Positions 25,283 to 34,061 of a stretch of 64,000 bases of DNA are shown in pieces; the first letter of the stretch is position 1; every line of letters starts with the position of its first letter. The stretch comes from an uncultured Eubacteriales bacterium (lineage in GTDB: Bacteria; Bacillota; Clostridia; Oscillospirales; Acutalibacteraceae). The DNA is taken from positions 281,595 to 345,594 of the forward strand of contig CAKSDI010000002.1 of assembly GCA_934445035.1 (NCBI GenBank), given 5' to 3'. Made by a program: the position numbers and the translations under genes. The notes under the pieces are model-generated. The model did no database searches. It was not told where the DNA came from and saw only the letters and a program-made list of their open reading frames with translations.

Positions 25283-26707
25283 ATGTATAAATTTGACACA
25301 AAGGTACAGCACCTTAAATATAAAGTTTTAAGGGAAGTTGCAAAGCTTGCCTGGAACGATACTTTACTTGAAAATATTCTGGAGATCCCCAAAAATATCG
25401 TTCCCGGAAATACGCCGACAATGCGTTGCTGTGTTTATAAAGAAAGAGCAATTTTAGGCGACCGTGTAAAACTTGCTATGGGCGGAGATTCCGAAAACCC
25501 GAATGTTATTGAAGTAATTGAAACCGCTTGCGATGAATGTCCTATGGGCGGTTATGAAGTTACCAACGCATGCCGAGGCTGTCTTGCCCACAGATGTGAG
25601 GATGCCTGCCGATTCGGGGCAATAACTTTTGATGAAAACCATGTTGCGTCAATCGATAAAAGCAAGTGTAAAGAGTGCGGAGCCTGCTCAAAGGTTTGCC
25701 CTTACACTGCTATTATCAGCAGAAGAAGACCTTGTGAAAATGCCTGCAAAATAAAGGCTATCACTATGAAAGAAAATAAAGCCGCGGCTATTGATAATTC
25801 AAAATGTATTTCCTGCGGCGCTTGCGTTTATCAGTGCCCGTTCGGTGCGATAAGCGATAAATCTTTTATACTTGATGCTATCGATATAATAAAGAAAAGC
25901 GATAACAATAAAAATTATAAGGTTTTTGCTGTTGTTGCACCGTCAATTTCGAGTCAGTTTAAATACGCAAAGTTAGGTCAGGTCATAACAGGTCTTAAAA
26001 AGCTCGGATTTTACACAGTTATTGAGGCGGCGCTCGGAGCTGATATGGTAGCTGACGCTGAAAGCCGCGAGCTTGTTGAAAAAGGATTTCTTACGAGCTC
26101 CTGCTGCCCCGCGTTTGTCAGCTACATAGAAAAATCGTTCCCCGATATGAAGCAGTATGTTTCGCACAATCTTTCGCCTATGGCGGCTATTGCAAAATAT
26201 ATCAAGGAACATGAGGCTCCCTGCAAGGTCATCTTTATAGGGCCCTGCACGGCTAAAAAAGCCGAGGTTAAAAAAGAGTCGGTAAAAGAGTTTGTAGATG
26301 TTGCGATGACATTTGAAGAATTACAGGCTCTGTTTGACAGCAAAGAGATCGATATTACCGCTCTTGAAGAGGGAACTTTAGACAACGCCTCTTATTTCGG
26401 AAGAATATTTGCCCGCAGCGGCGGACTTTCAGACGCTGTCGCAGAAGGTCTTAAAGAGCATAATGTGACTGATTTTGAGCTTAAAGCCTGCGCTTGCGAC
26501 GGAATTGAGGCGTGCAGAGTAGCACTGCTTAAAAAGAGCAAAAATCTGCTTGACGCCAACTTCATCGAAGGAATGGCGTGCGTGGGAGGCTGTATCGGCG
26601 GAGCCGGCTGCCTTACACACGGTGAAAGAAATAAAACCGAAGTGGATAAATACGGCAGAGAAGCCCTTGAAAAAACCATTGCAGACGCAATTTCAGTTCT
26701 TAAATAA
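25283..26707 (+). CDS. [FeFe]-hydrogenase, monomeric ferredoxin-linked type (group B-like)
   Basis: The start is set at the second ATG because AGGAGA directly abuts the ATG at 25277 but is 6 nt from this one. The product has 474 residues. The N-terminal part from residue 83 is cysteine-rich with several [4Fe-4S] motifs (CDECPMGG, CRGCLAHRCEDACRFGA, CKECGACSKVCPYTA, CISCGACVYQCPFGA). The H-cluster domain has TSSCCPAF (C274, C275), GPCTAKK (C322) and EGMACVGGCIGG (C433, C437), all intact. It is probably the catalytically active cytoplasmic hydrogenase of the cassette, disposing of fermentation electrons as H2 from ferredoxin. Its expression or activity may be tuned by the preceding sensory pair. 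Confidence 0.92.
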   Translation: MYKFDTKVQHLKYKVLREVAKLAWNDTLLENILEIPKNIVPGNTPTMRCCVYKERAILGDRVKLAMGGDSENPNVIEVIETACDECPMGGYEVTNACRGCLAHRCEDACRFGAITFDENHVASIDKSKCKECGACSKVCPYTAIISRRRPCENACKIKAITMKENKAAAIDNSKCISCGACVYQCPFGAISDKSFILDAIDIIKKSDNNKNYKVFAVVAPSISSQFKYAKLGQVITGLKKLGFYTVIEAALGADMVADAESRELVEKGFLTSSCCPAFVSYIEKSFPDMKQYVSHNLSPMAAIAKYIKEHEAPCKVIFIGPCTAKKAEVKKESVKEFVDVAMTFEELQALFDSKEIDITALEEGTLDNASYFGRIFARSGGLSDAVAEGLKEHNVTDFELKACACDGIEACRVALLKKSKNLLDANFIEGMACVGGCIGGAGCLTHGERNKTEVDKYGREALEKTIADAISVLK

Positions 26708-26742
26708 AAAATATCTCCCTTTTTTAAGGGAGATATTTTTTA
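26706..26742. terminator. Bidirectional terminator between hydrogenase and dipicolinate synthase genes
   Basis: AAAAATATCTCCCTT / AAGGGAGATATTTTT perfect stem with T runs on both strands. It separates two convergent transcription units. Confidence 0.88.
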
Positions 26743-27321
26743 TTTTTTCTCTATAACTACCGGCTGCAGCTGCTTGCCGGTCAAAGCTTGATTAACAGTT
26801 TCTGTAAGCTTGGTAAAATCGCATACAAGCGAATTGTTTTTTCCGAACGGATCGTCTTGCCTGTAAGGCACAAAGAAGATGTTTTTCGTATTTTGAAGCA
26901 ATCCTATGTTTTTATAGGAAGCGCCTAAAGCGTCGTTGGTAGCGAGAGCCAGCACAACGGGGTTATTGTTTCTAAGGCTTGCTTTTACAGCCATAGTAAC
27001 GGGAGTGTCTGTAATTCCGAGCGCTATTTTTGCGGCTGTGTTTCCCGTGCAGGGAGAAACAACTATCAGATCAAGCAGATTTTTCGGTCCTATCGGCTCC
27101 GCTTCAACAATATCGTGAATGATTTTGTTGTGGCAAACCTCTTCGACCTGGTTTTTAAGATCGTCTGCTTTGATAAATCTTGTATCAGTATTGTAAACTA
27201 TTTCCGACATTATAGGAATTATATTCGCTTCGGTTTTTGCAAGTTCTTTTAAGGCTTCGAGAGATTTTTTAACAGTGCAAAATGAACCGCAGAAAGCATA
27301 GCCTATATTGATTTTTTTCAA
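26740..27321 (-). CDS. spoVFB: Dipicolinate synthase subunit B
   Basis: A 193-residue flavoprotein-like subunit. The N-terminus NIGYAFCGSFCT and the later VVSPCTGNTAAKIALGITDTPVTMA are typical of the SpoVFB/DpaB family, which shares the UbiX/Dfp fold. With subunit A it converts dihydrodipicolinate into dipicolinic acid in the mother cell; calcium dipicolinate gives the spore core its heat resistance. The start overlaps the end of subunit A by 4 nt. Its presence is strong evidence that the organism makes, or recently made, endospores. Confidence 0.95.
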   Translation of the reverse strand: MKKINIGYAFCGSFCTVKKSLEALKELAKTEANIIPIMSEIVYNTDTRFIKADDLKNQVEEVCHNKIIHDIVEAEPIGPKNLLDLIVVSPCTGNTAAKIALGITDTPVTMAVKASLRNNNPVVLALATNDALGASYKNIGLLQNTKNIFFVPYRQDDPFGKNNSLVCDFTKLTETVNQALTGKQLQPVVIEKK

Positions 27322-28103
27322 AATATATCCCTCCGTAGTTTTAATTGTCCGATAACGGTTTTAAAAATTACCTCTCCGGCGGTTTTAGGAGCTGTTTTAC
27401 CCGGTATGCCGGGCAGTTTTATAATTTTCTCATTTTTTTCAGCCGTGCATCCGCGCGTGGAAAGATCGATAATGGGATTTTTTAAAAAGCTGAGATCTTC
27501 TTCACAGAATAGCGGCGCGTCGACCGTATTGAAAATCAAATCAAACCGATTTAAATTCTTTTTAAGCTCGGCGCTTTCAAGATATTCACAGCTGTTTATC
27601 TCTATCTCCGCGTAATCTCTCGGTTTTCTTGCGCTCACCGTTACAACAGCGCCGAGAGCTCTTAATCTTGCTCTTAACGCTTTTCCTACGCGCCCGTTGC
27701 CTATTACAAGCACTTTTGAGCCGAAAAGTGTTTTTTCCGTGGAATTTATCGCATAGGCGATAGCTCCCTCGGCTGTCGGCACGGCATTTAATATAGAAAA
27801 TTCGTCAAGCTCTGAAATATCGGTGATATTTTCTTTTTCGCCGCCGTAAAGAGAAGAGAAGATCATCGTTTTTTTGCAAACATTATCAAGTTCTTTTAAA
27901 GGAATTACCTTTTTTGTCAAAGGGCAAAAAATATTCACCCCGTCACGCGTGGTCGGAACAGGGAGTACGATTATATCCGCCTTTTGAATGTCCCCTTTAT
28001 CATTAATATGCAATCCGAGCGTATCGGTTTCAAATCCGGCTTCTCTGAATTTTCTTTCCGCATATTCCGAGCGTTTATCTCCGCCTATAAGTAAAACTTT
28101 CAT
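27318..28103 (-). CDS. spoVFA: Dipicolinate synthase subunit A
   Basis: A 261-residue NAD(P)-binding subunit. AGGTG lies 9 nt before this ATG, so the upstream in-frame ATG at 28121 is less likely. The start gives the expected MKVLLIGGDKRSEYAERKF. A second Rossmann motif, VLVIGNGRVGKALRARLRALG, lies near residue 140, and the C-terminus IIDLSTRGC...GIPGKTAPKTAGEVI fits the family. It acts with subunit B in the mother cell late in sporulation. No sigma-K-type promoter could be assigned with confidence. Confidence 0.94.
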   Translation of the reverse strand: MKVLLIGGDKRSEYAERKFREAGFETDTLGLHINDKGDIQKADIIVLPVPTTRDGVNIFCPLTKKVIPLKELDNVCKKTMIFSSLYGGEKENITDISELDEFSILNAVPTAEGAIAYAINSTEKTLFGSKVLVIGNGRVGKALRARLRALGAVVTVSARKPRDYAEIEINSCEYLESAELKKNLNRFDLIFNTVDAPLFCEEDLSFLKNPIIDLSTRGCTAEKNEKIIKLPGIPGKTAPKTAGEVIFKTVIGQLKLRRDIF

Positions 28104-28120
28104 TTTTATCAACACCTGCA

Positions 28121-28161
28121 TAAAAAATACGCCATAGAAGTTTATATAACATTCTATGGCG
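28121..28161 (-). terminator. Terminator of the CCA-adding enzyme gene
   Basis: Ten-bp stem CGCCATAGAA / TTCTATGGCG with a 12-nt loop. On the minus strand a TATTTTTTA tract follows. Confidence 0.75.
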
Positions 28162-28176
28162 CAGTTATCTTTTAAG

Positions 28177-29337
28177 TTACCTGGATTTTATTATTTCAAG
28201 TAATTTATCTTTATTATTAAGCTTTGGATCATCGGTTACCTTTTCAAGAAGAAAATCAAGCGTTTCGCCGATCTCTTTACCTTTAATACCGATATTTTTC
28301 AGGTCGTCACCGTTTATTTTTAAGTGTTTAATTTCATATGGCTCGCGGTAATCTAAAATTTTATTATACTTTAAAATATAAGAGCTTATATCTTCGTTTA
28401 AAATATGCTTTTTATAATCCAAATAAAGAATAAAATTATTTTTATTTTTAAGCTTTCTTAAATTTCTTTTAATATTATTGATATCAAGTTCCGATTTTAA
28501 TATTTCAAAATCATTGAAATCGGAGAAAAATTTGTTGCTTAATTTAAGCGCTTTGCAGGTTTTAAAAACATCTGCACCGCAGATATTTAAAAAAGCATAT
28601 AATCTTATTTCGGGATTTAAAGTAAGCTCTTTAATTCTTTCAGGTCTTTCGCAGTGTGTTATATCTAAAAATTTAAATCCGCCGTTTTTAATAAGGGGCT
28701 CTAATGCTTTCGGAGCTTGCCCTAAAAGAGTTTTTATAAGTTCTCCGCTTATTCTTTCTTCGCTTATTCCGGATATTTCGCCGCAAAGCTCAAGCGCCGC
28801 AATTTCCGTGTTTTTTTCTATAGAAAAGTTTAAAACGGATTTAAATCTGAAAAGTCTTAATATCCTTAAAGCGTCTTCTTTAAACCTTTCTTTCGGATCG
28901 CCTACGGCACGGATGATCTTATTTTTAATATCTTTTGTTCCGTTAAACGGATCGCAAAATCCTTTTTCGGGATTAAATGCTATGGCGTTCATAGAAAAAT
29001 CGCGCCTTTTAAGGTCTTCCTCGATATTATTTATAAATTTCACTTTGTCCGGGTGCCTTGAATCCGAATATCCGAATTCACTGCGGAATGTGGTAACCTC
29101 AAAAGGCTTGTTTTCAATAATAACGGTTACTGTTCCGTGCTTTATCCCTGTGTCCGCAGTGTTTTTAAATATTGATTTTATTTCGCAAGGCTGGGCAGAA
29201 GTGGTTATATCATAATCGTGAGGAACTATGCCCATAATTCTATCTCTTACGCAGCCTCCGACTATATATGCCTCATATCCGTGCGACATAAGTTCGTCGA
29301 TTATAAATTTTACTTTTTTCGGCAATACTTGATTCAT
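28177..29337 (-). CDS. cca: CCA-adding enzyme (tRNA nucleotidyltransferase)
   Basis: A 386-residue class II nucleotidyltransferase that builds or repairs the 3' CCA of tRNAs. The head domain has AYIVGGCVRDRIMGIVPHDYDITTSA with the DxD metal ligands, and RRDFSMNAIAFNP and PKERFKEDALRILRLFRF follow. The two tRNAs in this window already encode CCA, so repair may be one main use. The C-terminal third is Lys/Asn-rich and poorly conserved. The gene is divergent from murC. Confidence 0.93.
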   Translation of the reverse strand: MNQVLPKKVKFIIDELMSHGYEAYIVGGCVRDRIMGIVPHDYDITTSAQPCEIKSIFKNTADTGIKHGTVTVIIENKPFEVTTFRSEFGYSDSRHPDKVKFINNIEEDLKRRDFSMNAIAFNPEKGFCDPFNGTKDIKNKIIRAVGDPKERFKEDALRILRLFRFKSVLNFSIEKNTEIAALELCGEISGISEERISGELIKTLLGQAPKALEPLIKNGGFKFLDITHCERPERIKELTLNPEIRLYAFLNICGADVFKTCKALKLSNKFFSDFNDFEILKSELDINNIKRNLRKLKNKNNFILYLDYKKHILNEDISSYILKYNKILDYREPYEIKHLKINGDDLKNIGIKGKEIGETLDFLLEKVTDDPKLNNKDKLLEIIKSR

Positions 29338-29368
29338 AAGCTTTTTAGCCCTACTTTCAAAAAAACAG

Positions 29369-29397
29369 TTTATTTTTTATAATAAATGTTGTATAAT
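29369..29397 (+). promoter_or_regulatory. Promoter of the murC operon
   Basis: TTTATT, 17-bp spacer and TATAAT, 41 bp before the chosen murC ATG. Confidence 0.65.
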
Positions 29398-29438
29398 GTA
29401 AAGTGTATGTTTATTCATAAAAAAGAGGTTTGATATAT

Positions 29439-30812
29439 ATGAAAGAATTAAGAACCGAAGACAAAATTCTTACAAATATTAAAAGAGTTCATATGATAGG
29501 TATCGGCGGAAGCGGAATGTGTCCGCTTGCTGAAATTCTTCATTCAAAAGGATATGAGCTTACAGGCTCCGATAATAATGAGAGCGACCCTTTAACCAGA
29601 GTTAAAAATCTCGGCATAAAGGTTTATATGGGCCATAGTCCCGAAAATATTAAAGGCGCAGAGCTCGTAGTTTATTCAGCGGCAATTTCAGAGGATAATC
29701 CCGAAATCGTTGCCGCCAAAAAGAATAATATCCCTCTTATGGAGCGCTCGCACCTTTTAGGAGCGCTTACAAGGCATTATGATAATGTTATCGGCGTTTG
29801 CGGAACTCACGGCAAAACCACCGTTACATCTATGATAACACAAATTCTCATTTTAAACAAGAAAAATCCGAGCGCAGTGATAGGCGGAAAGCTCCCGCTT
29901 ATAGGATCGAACGGTACTGTCGGAACCTCGCAGACGCTCGTTTGCGAATCATGCGAATTTGTCGATACTTTTTTGCAGATGTCGCCCGATGTTTCGGTGC
30001 TTTTAAATATTGATAACGATCACCTTGATTATTTCAAAACTATGGATAATCTTGTGAATTCTTTCAAAAAATTTATTTCGATGTCGAAAAAGTGCTATTA
30101 TAACGGCGATGATGAGCTGTGTATTAAAGCGGCAAGCGGTATCGACGCCGAAACAGTTACATTCGGATTTAAAGATACGAACGATTACTATGCAGCCGAT
30201 ATAAAAAGCTCAAAATTCGGATTTTCTTTTGATGTAATGAGGTCGGGCAAAAAGGTCGGCCATCTCGATATGCATATTCCGGGCAGGCATAATATTTTAA
30301 ACGGGCTTGCCTCGTTTGCAGTATGTTCGGATTGCGGCGTTTCTCCCGAGGGCATAGCGCAGGCTGTGGAAAAATTCACGGGTGCAGGAAGAAGATTTGA
30401 ATTTTTAGGCGAGTACAACGGATTTACTCTTGCCGACGATTACGCTCATCACCCTACCGAGATAACAGCAACTTTAAATGCCGCAAAAGAGCTTAATTAT
30501 TCTAAAGTAACAGCAGTTTTTCAGCCGTTTACTTTTTCAAGGACCGCACTTTTAAAAGACGATTTTATAAAAGCTCTATCAATAGCCGACAGGGTTATTA
30601 TGACTCCTATAATGGGATCGAGAGAAGTTAACACTTACGGAATAAAATCAGAGGATATCGCTCAAAAACTGCCTGACTGCGTTGTTTTAAGCGGATTTGA
30701 AAATATAGCGGATTATGTTATTAAAACAGCCGAAAAAGGCGAGCTTGTTATAACTATGGGCGGCGGAGATATTTATAAGGCGGCTCATATAATTCAGGAG
30801 AAGCTAAAATGA
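29439..30812 (+). CDS. murC: UDP-N-acetylmuramate--L-alanine ligase
   Basis: A 457-residue cytoplasmic Mur ligase that adds the first amino acid of the peptidoglycan stem peptide. The N-terminal motif IKRVHMIGIGGSGMCPLAEIL is the UDP-binding glycine loop. The ATP site is GVCGTHGKTTVTSMI, and later family residues include NIDNDHLDYF, IPGRHNILNGLA and DDYAHHPTEI. The frame extends 9 nt upstream to a TTG, but AGAGG is 10 nt from this ATG. It overlaps the next gene by 4 nt and heads an operon with alaX-like, prmA and prfB genes. Confidence 0.96.
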   Translation: MKELRTEDKILTNIKRVHMIGIGGSGMCPLAEILHSKGYELTGSDNNESDPLTRVKNLGIKVYMGHSPENIKGAELVVYSAAISEDNPEIVAAKKNNIPLMERSHLLGALTRHYDNVIGVCGTHGKTTVTSMITQILILNKKNPSAVIGGKLPLIGSNGTVGTSQTLVCESCEFVDTFLQMSPDVSVLLNIDNDHLDYFKTMDNLVNSFKKFISMSKKCYYNGDDELCIKAASGIDAETVTFGFKDTNDYYAADIKSSKFGFSFDVMRSGKKVGHLDMHIPGRHNILNGLASFAVCSDCGVSPEGIAQAVEKFTGAGRRFEFLGEYNGFTLADDYAHHPTEITATLNAAKELNYSKVTAVFQPFTFSRTALLKDDFIKALSIADRVIMTPIMGSREVNTYGIKSEDIAQKLPDCVVLSGFENIADYVIKTAEKGELVITMGGGDIYKAAHIIQEKLK

Positions 30813-31960
30813 AAACTATAAAACTTTATGACTCTGACGCTTATCTTAAAGAATTCAGAGCAAATGTTTTATCGTGCGAGAAGTCAAAATCGGGTTACAG
30901 AACCGTTCTTGATAAAACTGCGTTTTTTCCCGAAAGCGGAGGTCAATACGGCGACCGAGGATTTATAGGCGATATTAAAATTACGGATACGCAGATCGAA
31001 AACGGAATAATTTATCATTACTCCGAAGAACCTATAGAAATAAAGACAGATATTACAGCCCGAATTGATTTTGACAGGCGGTTTTCATTTATGCAAAATC
31101 ATTCGGGAGAACACATAGTTTCGGGTCTTTTCCACAGCGAATTCGGTTATGAAAATATCGGATTTCATCTTTCCGAAGATTATGTTACTCTAGATATAAA
31201 TTCCTCTCTTGACCACGAGAAAATTAAACATATCGAAACTCTTGCAAACAATGCAGTTTTTAAAAATCTTACCGTAAAAGCATTTTTTCCAACTAAAGAG
31301 GAATCCGAGCGTATAAACTACAGGAGCAAAAAGGATATAACTTCCGATTTGCGATTAGTGGAAATAGATGGAATAGATATCTGCGCTTGCTGTGCGCCGC
31401 ATATTAAAAGAACAGGAGAAATAGGAATTATTAAACTTCTTGATTTCGAAAAAATCAAAGGCGGCACACGGATCTATATGAAATGCGGAAATTTTGCACT
31501 TGAAGATTATCGCAAAAAATATTCCGAAATAAAAAATATTTCCGATCTGCTTTCGGCGAAGTCCGACAGCGCGGATGAAGCCGTAATGCAATTTGTGAAA
31601 AAAACAAATGAGCTGCAGGCAGATTATAAAGAGCTCAAAAAGAAATTTATTTTGCTTAAAACGGACAGTGCCGCTGAAAGATGCTGTTTTCTTGAAGATC
31701 TTGATATGACCGATCTTCAGATCGCGGCTGACGCGGCCTATAAAAATAAAGGCAGCAGCGTTTGGTTCTTTTCAGGTAAAGATAATAATTTTTCATTTTC
31801 CGTTTGCGGTAACGAAGAAATTCTTTGCCGTGATTTTAAAGCTTTTTCAGAAAGCCTGATTGTCAGAGGCGGAGGAAGAAACGGAATAAGACAGGGAACC
31901 GTAAAAGAAAGCGAAGAAAAAATAAAAAATTATATCGGGAGATATTATGGATTGGATTGA
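30809..31960 (+). CDS. Alanyl-tRNA editing protein (AlaX-like)
   Basis: A 383-residue free-standing editing protein that would hydrolyse mischarged Ser- or Gly-tRNA(Ala). It carries AlaRS-like TAFFPESGGQYGDRG near residue 35 and zinc-site motifs MQNHSGEHIVSGLF and CACCAPH near residue 190. The C-terminal 150 residues resemble the coiled-coil and DHHA1-type region of alanyl-tRNA synthetase (SLIVRGGGRNGIRQGTV). It overlaps murC by 4 nt and prmA by 14 nt, indicating tight co-expression with cell-wall and translation genes. Confidence 0.88.
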   Translation: MKTIKLYDSDAYLKEFRANVLSCEKSKSGYRTVLDKTAFFPESGGQYGDRGFIGDIKITDTQIENGIIYHYSEEPIEIKTDITARIDFDRRFSFMQNHSGEHIVSGLFHSEFGYENIGFHLSEDYVTLDINSSLDHEKIKHIETLANNAVFKNLTVKAFFPTKEESERINYRSKKDITSDLRLVEIDGIDICACCAPHIKRTGEIGIIKLLDFEKIKGGTRIYMKCGNFALEDYRKKYSEIKNISDLLSAKSDSADEAVMQFVKKTNELQADYKELKKKFILLKTDSAAERCCFLEDLDMTDLQIAADAAYKNKGSSVWFFSGKDNNFSFSVCGNEEILCRDFKAFSESLIVRGGGRNGIRQGTVKESEEKIKNYIGRYYGLD

Positions 31961-32864
31961 AATTAAAGCTTCTGTTCCGACTTCAAAAACAGACGAGGCG
32001 GCGGCAATAGCTAATATGACCGTACCTTACGGAATTTATATAGAGGATTATTCTAATTTAGAGGCAGACGCCGAAGAGATCGCCCATATTGATCTTATCG
32101 ACGAGGAGCTTATTAAAAAAGACAGAACGCATTCCATTATACATATTTATTTTGATAAAGAAGAAAATGTCGGCGAAGCGGTAGAGTTTTTAAAATTTAG
32201 AATGAGCGCGGCAGGTATCGATTTTAATATTGAAAAAGACACGGTAGACGATAACGAGTGGAATGAAAATTGGAAAAAGCATTTCAAAGCTTTTGAGATA
32301 GGCAAGAAGATCGCCGTAACGCCGAGCTGGGAAGAATATAAAAATAAAGATAACAGAACGGTCATTCATCTTGATCCGGGAACTGCTTTCGGCACGGGTA
32401 CTCACGCGACGACTTCTATGTGTATCGAAGCTTTGGAAGATGAGGTAAAAGGCGGAGAAACCGTTTTAGATATTGGGACGGGGAGCGGAATTCTTGCTAT
32501 TGCGGCTGTTCTTTTAGGAGCAAAAAGCGCAAAGGGTATTGATATTGACGAGCTTTCTGTTAAAACAGCTAAAGAAAATGCCAAAATTAACAATGTCGCT
32601 AATTTCACAGAATTTCAAGCCGGAGACCTTGCAGATAAGGTGACAGGTAAATTTGATATTATATGTGCAAATATAGTTGCAGATGTTATCATAAGGCTTT
32701 TTGAAAATGTAAAATCATTTATGAAAGAAGAAACAAGGCTGATTATCTCGGGCATAATCGATTTAAGAGAAAATGATATCGAAAATGCGATTGAAAAGAA
32801 TAATTTTAAAATTGATAAAAAGTTACACCGCGGCGAGTGGTTTTGCTATATATTGAAAAAATAA
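31947..32864 (+). CDS. prmA: Ribosomal protein L11 methyltransferase
   Basis: A 305-residue SAM-dependent methyltransferase of ribosomal protein L11. The N-terminus begins MDWIEIKASVPTSKTDEAAAI. The catalytic domain has HLDPGTAFGTGTHATTSMCIEALE, the SAM motif VLDIGTGSGILAIAAVLLGA and IICANIVADVI with the NxxA substrate motif. The start lies inside the preceding gene, with CGGGAGA just ahead. The stop is 14 nt from the prfB ATG. Confidence 0.95.
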   Translation: MDWIEIKASVPTSKTDEAAAIANMTVPYGIYIEDYSNLEADAEEIAHIDLIDEELIKKDRTHSIIHIYFDKEENVGEAVEFLKFRMSAAGIDFNIEKDTVDDNEWNENWKKHFKAFEIGKKIAVTPSWEEYKNKDNRTVIHLDPGTAFGTGTHATTSMCIEALEDEVKGGETVLDIGTGSGILAIAAVLLGAKSAKGIDIDELSVKTAKENAKINNVANFTEFQAGDLADKVTGKFDIICANIVADVIIRLFENVKSFMKEETRLIISGIIDLRENDIENAIEKNNFKIDKKLHRGEWFCYILKK

Positions 32865-32878
32865 TCGGAGGAATATTA

Positions 32879-33997
32879 ATGCTTGAATTTGAGCAGCTTA
32901 AATCAAGACTTACTGCAAACGAGCAGGAAGTTAAGGATTTAAAAGACGCTATCGGTTACGATAAATTAAAAAGAGAAATAGAAGAGCTTGAGCTAAAAGC
33001 TGCGGCAGAGGGATTTTGGGACGATGTGGAAAATTCACAGGCTATCCTGCAGAAAACAGGCAAGCTTAAAAATAAGGTTGAAACCTATGATAATATAGTT
33101 TCTTCTTATGAAGATTTGAATGTTCTTATCGATATGGGCAACGAAGAGGAGGATTTATCGCTTGTTGATGAGATCTCACAGTCGATAGATACTCTTGAAA
33201 AAGATCTTGCCGCTTTAAGGCTTCAAACTCTCTTAACGGGCGAATATGACGCTAATAACGCTATTCTTACATTCCACGCAGGCGCCGGAGGCACAGAGGC
33301 AATGGATTGGGTTTCAATGCTTGTCAGAATGTACACCAGATGGGGAGAAAGACACGGTCTTAATGTAAAAGTGCTTGATTTTCTCGACGGCGACGAGGCA
33401 GGACTTAAAAGCGCCACCATACTTATGGAGGGCGAAAATGCCTACGGTTATTTAAAAAGCGAGTCGGGCATTCACAGACTTGTGAGAGTTTCTCCTTTCG
33501 ACGCTTCGGGAAGAAGACACACTTCTTTTGCTTCAATAGAAGTAATGCCTGAAATAACCGACGATGTGGATATAGAAATTAAAGACGAAGATGTTAAAAT
33601 GGATGTTTTCAGGTCTTCGGGTGCTGGCGGACAGCATATCAATAAGACCTCTTCGGCTGTTAGGCTTACCCATATTCCCACAGGTATCGTAGTTGCCTGT
33701 CAGAATGAAAGAAGTCAGTTCCAAAACAGGGATCAGGCTATGAAAATGCTTAAATCCAAGCTTCTCGAAATAAAAGAGAAGGAACACCTTGAAAAAATAG
33801 AAGATATAAAAGGCGTTCAAAAAGAGATTGCGTGGGGATCTCAGATAAGATCCTATGTATTTATGCCTTACACAATGGTCAAGGATCACAGAACAAACTT
33901 TGAATCCGGAAATATCAACGCTGTTATGGACGGCGATCTTGACGGATTTATTAACGCATATTTAAAAGCAAGCTCTAAAGGCGAGCTTAAAGATTAA
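32879..33997 (+). CDS. prfB: Peptide chain release factor 2
   Basis: A 372-residue RF2 that releases polypeptides at UGA and UAA. The stop-codon recognition motif SPF is at 205-207 and the catalytic GGQ at 250-252. The frame extends upstream to 32837, but CGGAGGA is 6 nt before this ATG and gives the normal N-terminus MLEFEQLKSRL. The coding frame is continuous through the region where many bacteria have an in-frame UGA and a programmed +1 frameshift, so the usual autoregulation is absent. It is the last gene of the murC operon. Confidence 0.96.
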   Translation: MLEFEQLKSRLTANEQEVKDLKDAIGYDKLKREIEELELKAAAEGFWDDVENSQAILQKTGKLKNKVETYDNIVSSYEDLNVLIDMGNEEEDLSLVDEISQSIDTLEKDLAALRLQTLLTGEYDANNAILTFHAGAGGTEAMDWVSMLVRMYTRWGERHGLNVKVLDFLDGDEAGLKSATILMEGENAYGYLKSESGIHRLVRVSPFDASGRRHTSFASIEVMPEITDDVDIEIKDEDVKMDVFRSSGAGGQHINKTSSAVRLTHIPTGIVVACQNERSQFQNRDQAMKMLKSKLLEIKEKEHLEKIEDIKGVQKEIAWGSQIRSYVFMPYTMVKDHRTNFESGNINAVMDGDLDGFINAYLKASSKGELKD

Positions 33998-34000
33998 TTG

Positions 34001-34029
34001 TTGTAAATTAAGCTAAAATATGTTATTAT
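34001..34029 (+). promoter_or_regulatory. Promoter of the E2-like gene
   Basis: TTGTAA, 17-bp spacer and TATTAT with TG extended -10, 32 bp before the chosen ATG. No terminator is seen between prfB and this promoter. Confidence 0.6.
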
Positions 34030-34061
34030 TAATTGATAGTCAATAAGGGGAGAATGTGCTT

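Noticed and set aside
28478..29215. 245-codon plus-strand frame antisense to cca
   Set aside because: Serine/leucine-rich shadow of a well-supported gene, without a ribosome site.
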